DNA from: JAIQFF01 sp963725615
GTDB taxonomy: Bacteria > Acidobacteriota > Terriglobia > Terriglobales > Acidobacteriaceae
DNA length: 64,000 nt
NCBI GenBank assembly: GCA_963725615.1
Contig: CAVRZO010000008.1
Location: 25,793-89,792, forward strand
Reading direction: 5' to 3'
The notes beneath the pieces are model-generated. The model was not told where the DNA came from. It searched no databases and saw nothing but the letters and a program-made list of their open reading frames with translations. A program made the position numbers and the translations under genes. The stretch's first letter is position 1. Each line of letters starts with the position of its first letter. Below are positions 60,836 to 64,000 of the stretch, piece by piece.

Positions 60836-61527
60836 TTCATGGATTCCGCTGTGATGCGGTTGCGGACGTCCCAGAGCTCTTTGTAGAAGAGGTGCTCCAT
60901 GCGCTGGTGCAGGACTTCTACCGGGGTGCCCATGGTGCCGACGACTCCGCCGCCGATGATTCTTTGGGCCAGCTTGAGATGGTGAAAGCGGAAGAGGTGG
61001 ACGCGTTCATCAAAATCGAGCAGGCGCTCGGCTACGTCGTGCAGACCGAAAAATTCCGCATGGCGGCGGTAGAGGTCGTCCACGGTCAGGTTGAGCTTGC
61101 TTAGCTGGGACTGGAAGGCCTCACCCAGGCGCGGGCCGATGTGCAGCAATCCGAGGAAGCCGGGGGAGTCGAGGCCGCTGCCGTGTCCCAGGCCGGCGCG
61201 AATCAGGTGGTAATCGTAGGGTGTGATGGTCTCCAGTTCGTGCAGCATGGAGATGGGATACTCCAGCATGTGATTGCCGCGGCGCAGAAGCTGGGCAGAG
61301 TTGAAGAAGTCTCCGTCGGAGATCAAGGCCCGGGCCCGTTCGAGTTCCCAGGTAACACCTTTGAGAAGCAACTCTGAGGCCTGGTGAATGACCTGAAAGG
61401 TCATCTCGTCCGGGTGCAGGAATTCTTCCGGACTCTTTTGCAGCGACAACAGTTCATCGGTGCGCAGGTAGCGCTCGTAGTCCGACGCGCCTTTGCCTGG
61501 CAGAATCGGTTTTCGCAGGTCATCCAT
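60829..61527 (-). CDS. kynA: Tryptophan 2,3-dioxygenase family protein
   Basis: A 232-residue helical haem protein. It shows RYLRTDELLSLQKSPEEFLH, DEMTFQVIHQASELLLKGVT, ITPYDYHLIRAGLGHGSGLD and RFHHLKLAQRIIGGGVVGTM; the last holds the probable proximal haem histidine. Tryptophan 2,3-dioxygenase opens the indole ring to N-formylkynurenine. The protein is shorter than the usual 270-280 residues and diverged at the N-terminus, so substrate identity is not certain. No other kynurenine-pathway gene is adjacent; the cyclase-family protein at 17.5 kb is 43 kb away and lacks metal ligands. Confidence 0.78.
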   Translation of the reverse strand: MDDLRKPILPGKGASDYERYLRTDELLSLQKSPEEFLHPDEMTFQVIHQASELLLKGVTWELERARALISDGDFFNSAQLLRRGNHMLEYPISMLHELETITPYDYHLIRAGLGHGSGLDSPGFLGLLHIGPRLGEAFQSQLSKLNLTVDDLYRRHAEFFGLHDVAERLLDFDERVHLFRFHHLKLAQRIIGGGVVGTMGTPVEVLHQRMEHLFYKELWDVRNRITAESMKV

Positions 61528-61560
61528 ACTGCGTGCCCTTCCAGTCCGCGAACTGCCGGG

Positions 61561-64000
61561 TCAATGGGGATAGTCGAAGCGATATCCCTTGGGCTCATTT
61601 CCCGAGAGATGGCGCGTGTTGTAGTTCAGGAAGTATTCAACGTGGGCGTCATCGAGCGGGAACGACCTGCTCCTGGGATACGGATATGTGCCCATGGTTT
61701 TGAAGGGCAGTGGATGGACCGTGTTGGCCTCGGCGGCGTAGAAGTCCATATCTTTTTCGTAGCCGTTGGCTACGAAGAAGTAATCCCGCACCCAACCTTT
61801 GGGCAACGCCGGTAGCTTTGCCGGATCGAAGTCGAGAACGACTTCGTCTCCTGATCCGAAGACGGCCAGGCGGTCGTCAAATCCCGCAAGCAGAGGACGG
61901 ATGTCGCCGTAACGTGTGTATGTGCCCGCCGGCCTCGCATACGGTCCAGTCGGACTAGATTTCTCGTAGACGTACAGCACGTTGCCCGGGGGCTGGTTTT
62001 CAACTTTCAGGGGGAAGCCACGGTAACGCAGATCGGCGCGGGCCAGTGGCACCGGAGTCAGACGCGCATTGCCGCTCTGTTCCGCACGATTGATCAGAAT
62101 GCTGTCCCAATAAATCTGCAGGTTGGTGGTGATGCGGACGCGCTGCGTTCCCTGCGGCAGTTTGTCTGTCAGATCGGCCGTCATGGTGCGCGGGCCACCG
62201 GCGGGGAAGCCCATGTCGTCAATTACGCGAACCCATTTCCCGCCGGCGTCCTGCGCCTCGACGTAAGGCGCGACGGGTTCGATGCCGGACTGGTACGCCG
62301 CATACATACTCGTGGCGCTGAAGTACTCGATCTCGCCGTGCATCATCAACCAGAGCGGGCCGCCGCGATAAGCTTCGCCGAGATCAAGATCGAGAGTGTG
62401 CGTTTTCGTGAAACCCTGAAACGGCAGGACATCGAAGTCGCCGAAATAACGATGCGCCAGCAAGTCGGGCAAAACATCATGGCCATGCTCGTCGCGCGCT
62501 GCCGCCGGTGGAACGGCGCCGCGGCTATACACAACTTTGAACGGCGGATACGGTGGATTGCTGGCGAAATATTCGTTGGGGAATACATCAACCGCGCCGG
62601 GATGATCAACGGCCAGCAGCTTCACTTGATCGAGATACACCGCTTCTTCCAGCGGTTCCATGAAGCGGAAACTGAGTTTGCCTTCTTTTTCGCGAATGGA
62701 GTTGCGGGCTACCTTGATATATTCCGTCGGCCGCGGAATGTCGCGCTGGCCGGGCCCGATCCAGTGGCCGACCACGCCCGCGCCCAGCATGTCTCCCACC
62801 AGCTTGTAGTGCGTCCCGTCCCAGGCGAAGAGTGTGGGACAGGAACTGCCGCGGCGGTCCATTTCGATAAAGCTATGGTCCTTCATTCCGGCAATCTGAA
62901 TTTCATCCTGGATTACGCCGGAAGGCCATAGCATGCGCACTACGTCGGCCTCTTTAGCTTGGCCAAGTCCGACGATGAAGTCGATCGAGTTTTGTCCCAG
63001 GTAGCCGGACGATCCCGCGATTTCAAATTTCTGCCGATTCGCTCCGGAGAAGACCTCAACTTTGGTGCCGATCGCGCTCTTGTTGTCAGCCAGGCCTTTG
63101 AACGAAAGGCGCAGCCAGTTGTTTTTGTTGCCACCTTCGTTGCGCAGCAGCACAACCGGGCCGTGACTCTGCGTGATGAGGAGATCGGTAGCGCCGTCGC
63201 CGTCGTAGTCGCCAGTGATGATGGCGCGCGGATCTTTGAGCTGGATTTTGTCGAGTCCGACATCGGCGGTAACGTCTTTGAAGCCGTCCGGACCGAGATT
63301 GCGGAAGAGGCGGACTTCTCCTTTGCCTTCGGCGGTTTCGCCTACGGCGACCAGGTCAATCCAGCCATCGTTGTCGTAGTCGAATGCGGCTACGCCCCAG
63401 GCACGAACCCAATTCGTCTTGGGGAGATCAACGCGATCAAAACTCTTTCCATGATCGTTCTTCCACAAGGTCAGGCCAGTACCCCAGTTGGTGAAAACAA
63501 CGTCCATCCAGCCGTCGTGATTGAGATCGGCAACAGCGACACCAAGCGTGGGGGAAGGGACAGGCGTAGACCATGGATGCCGGGCCGCAAACTTGCCTTC
63601 GCGCGGGTTTTGGAAAATCGTGGGCGAGTCTTTTCCGGTAACGACAATATCGATGGCGCGATCATTGTTGTAGTCGGTGCCTACGGCGGCGAAGCTCGGG
63701 CCCTCTCCTCCCAGTCCGGCCGAATCGGTAACATCGGTAAAAGTGGAGTCACCATTGTTGCGCCATATCACGCACGAAAATTGGTGCGGTGAGAACGGCA
63801 GCGCCTGAGAACCCCCGATACTGACAGGGACGGGAGTGTTGGCAGTCTGCGTGACGTACAGATCCAAGTCCCCGTCGTGGTCGTAGTCGATGAAAGTGAC
63901 ATTCAGTTGCAGACCATCCACAGTACCGTCGACTGAACGAGACTCGGGAAGCACCTTAATGTGTCCAGCTTCACCCTGGATGCCCGCCGTGACCGTCACA
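61561..64000 (-). CDS. FG-GAP/VCBS repeat and ASPIC-UnbV protein (5' end off the right edge)
   Basis: At least 812 residues, open to the window edge. Several FG-GAP/VCBS calcium-loop repeats are present: FIDYDHDGDLDLYVTQ, VGTDYNNDRAIDIVVTG, VADLNHDGWMDVVFTN, FDYDNDGWIDLVAVG and TGDYDGDGATDLLITQ. An ASPIC/UnbV domain follows (NNWLRLSFKGLADNKSAIGT; VEVFSGANRQKFEIAGSSGY). The C-terminal 430 residues (CPTLFAWDGTHYKLVGDMLG; VYLDQVKLLAVDHPGAVDVF) form an uncharacterised module recurring with this architecture. Such CRTAC1-like proteins are secreted or surface-bound; their function is unknown. The signal peptide would lie outside the window. Confidence 0.85.
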   Translation of the reverse strand, partial: VTVTAGIQGEAGHIKVLPESRSVDGTVDGLQLNVTFIDYDHDGDLDLYVTQTANTPVPVSIGGSQALPFSPHQFSCVIWRNNGDSTFTDVTDSAGLGGEGPSFAAVGTDYNNDRAIDIVVTGKDSPTIFQNPREGKFAARHPWSTPVPSPTLGVAVADLNHDGWMDVVFTNWGTGLTLWKNDHGKSFDRVDLPKTNWVRAWGVAAFDYDNDGWIDLVAVGETAEGKGEVRLFRNLGPDGFKDVTADVGLDKIQLKDPRAIITGDYDGDGATDLLITQSHGPVVLLRNEGGNKNNWLRLSFKGLADNKSAIGTKVEVFSGANRQKFEIAGSSGYLGQNSIDFIVGLGQAKEADVVRMLWPSGVIQDEIQIAGMKDHSFIEMDRRGSSCPTLFAWDGTHYKLVGDMLGAGVVGHWIGPGQRDIPRPTEYIKVARNSIREKEGKLSFRFMEPLEEAVYLDQVKLLAVDHPGAVDVFPNEYFASNPPYPPFKVVYSRGAVPPAAARDEHGHDVLPDLLAHRYFGDFDVLPFQGFTKTHTLDLDLGEAYRGGPLWLMMHGEIEYFSATSMYAAYQSGIEPVAPYVEAQDAGGKWVRVIDDMGFPAGGPRTMTADLTDKLPQGTQRVRITTNLQIYWDSILINRAEQSGNARLTPVPLARADLRYRGFPLKVENQPPGNVLYVYEKSSPTGPYARPAGTYTRYGDIRPLLAGFDDRLAVFGSGDEVVLDFDPAKLPALPKGWVRDYFFVANGYEKDMDFYAAEANTVHPLPFKTMGTYPYPRSRSFPLDDAHVEYFLNYNTRHLSGNEPKGYRFDYPH

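Overview
The window looks like a chromosomal segment from an Acidobacteriota bacterium, most likely of the Terriglobia/Koribacter type. That is an inference from gene content: a MauG/CcP-like di-haem protein, an FG-GAP/ASPIC-UnbV protein, TonB-family proteins with mixed domain architecture, a YfiT/BstA bacillithiol-transferase homologue and bacterial Ku. The many dispersed palindromic and degenerate short-period intergenic repeats and the roughly 58-62 percent GC fit as well. No plasmid, phage or insertion-sequence genes are visible.

Layout. 1-20 kb is mostly housekeeping: an exported sugar-isomerase fold protein (cut at the left edge), a sulfotransferase, an ORF6N regulator with palindromic sites, an acyl-CoA mutase large subunit, an APC permease, apolipoprotein N-acyltransferase, release factor 2 with its programmed frameshift, a CoA-binding protein, a GAF-SpoIIE phosphatase, RarA, a TrmH-family methyltransferase, TsaC/YrdC, YdcF, BstA, a cyclase-family protein, a DUF92 protein and Ku.

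20-39 kb is a signalling block. A chemosensory operon on the minus strand (tonB-like, mcp, cheW, cheR, cheA, cheB, receiver, cheX) diverges from a three-gene two-component operon on the plus strand (1289-residue GAF/PAS histidine kinase, receiver, NtrC-type sigma54 activator). A further plus-strand operon follows: a small PilZ-like protein, an unknown protein and a pseudo-receiver/DHp protein without an ATPase domain. Candidate sigma54 promoters (GG-N10-GC) precede all three operons. Palindromes of the type TCTCA-N3-TGAGA lie in the shared intergenic region and upstream of the third operon. The simplest reading is one sigma54 regulon controlled by the activator encoded in the middle operon. 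This is the most interesting unit in the window.

39-43 kb is a small lower-GC accessory pocket: a ParE/Phd-type toxin-antitoxin pair with a perfect operator palindrome, an orphan gene and a possible AbiV/HEPN fragment. It abuts a uvrB gene interrupted by three separate one-base insertions.

43-64 kb carries a receiver-TM-TonB fusion, an exported HEMGH metallopeptidase, an MscS channel (with a one-base insertion near its N-terminus), the pyruvate dehydrogenase genes aceE-aceF-lpd, a Dps-like ferritin, an exported beta-carbonic anhydrase, the di-haem peroxidase-like protein, tRNA-Cys and tRNA-Gly, a tryptophan 2,3-dioxygenase-family protein and an FG-GAP/ASPIC-UnbV protein cut by the right edge. 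Gaps between genes are often filled with several families of dispersed inverted repeats.
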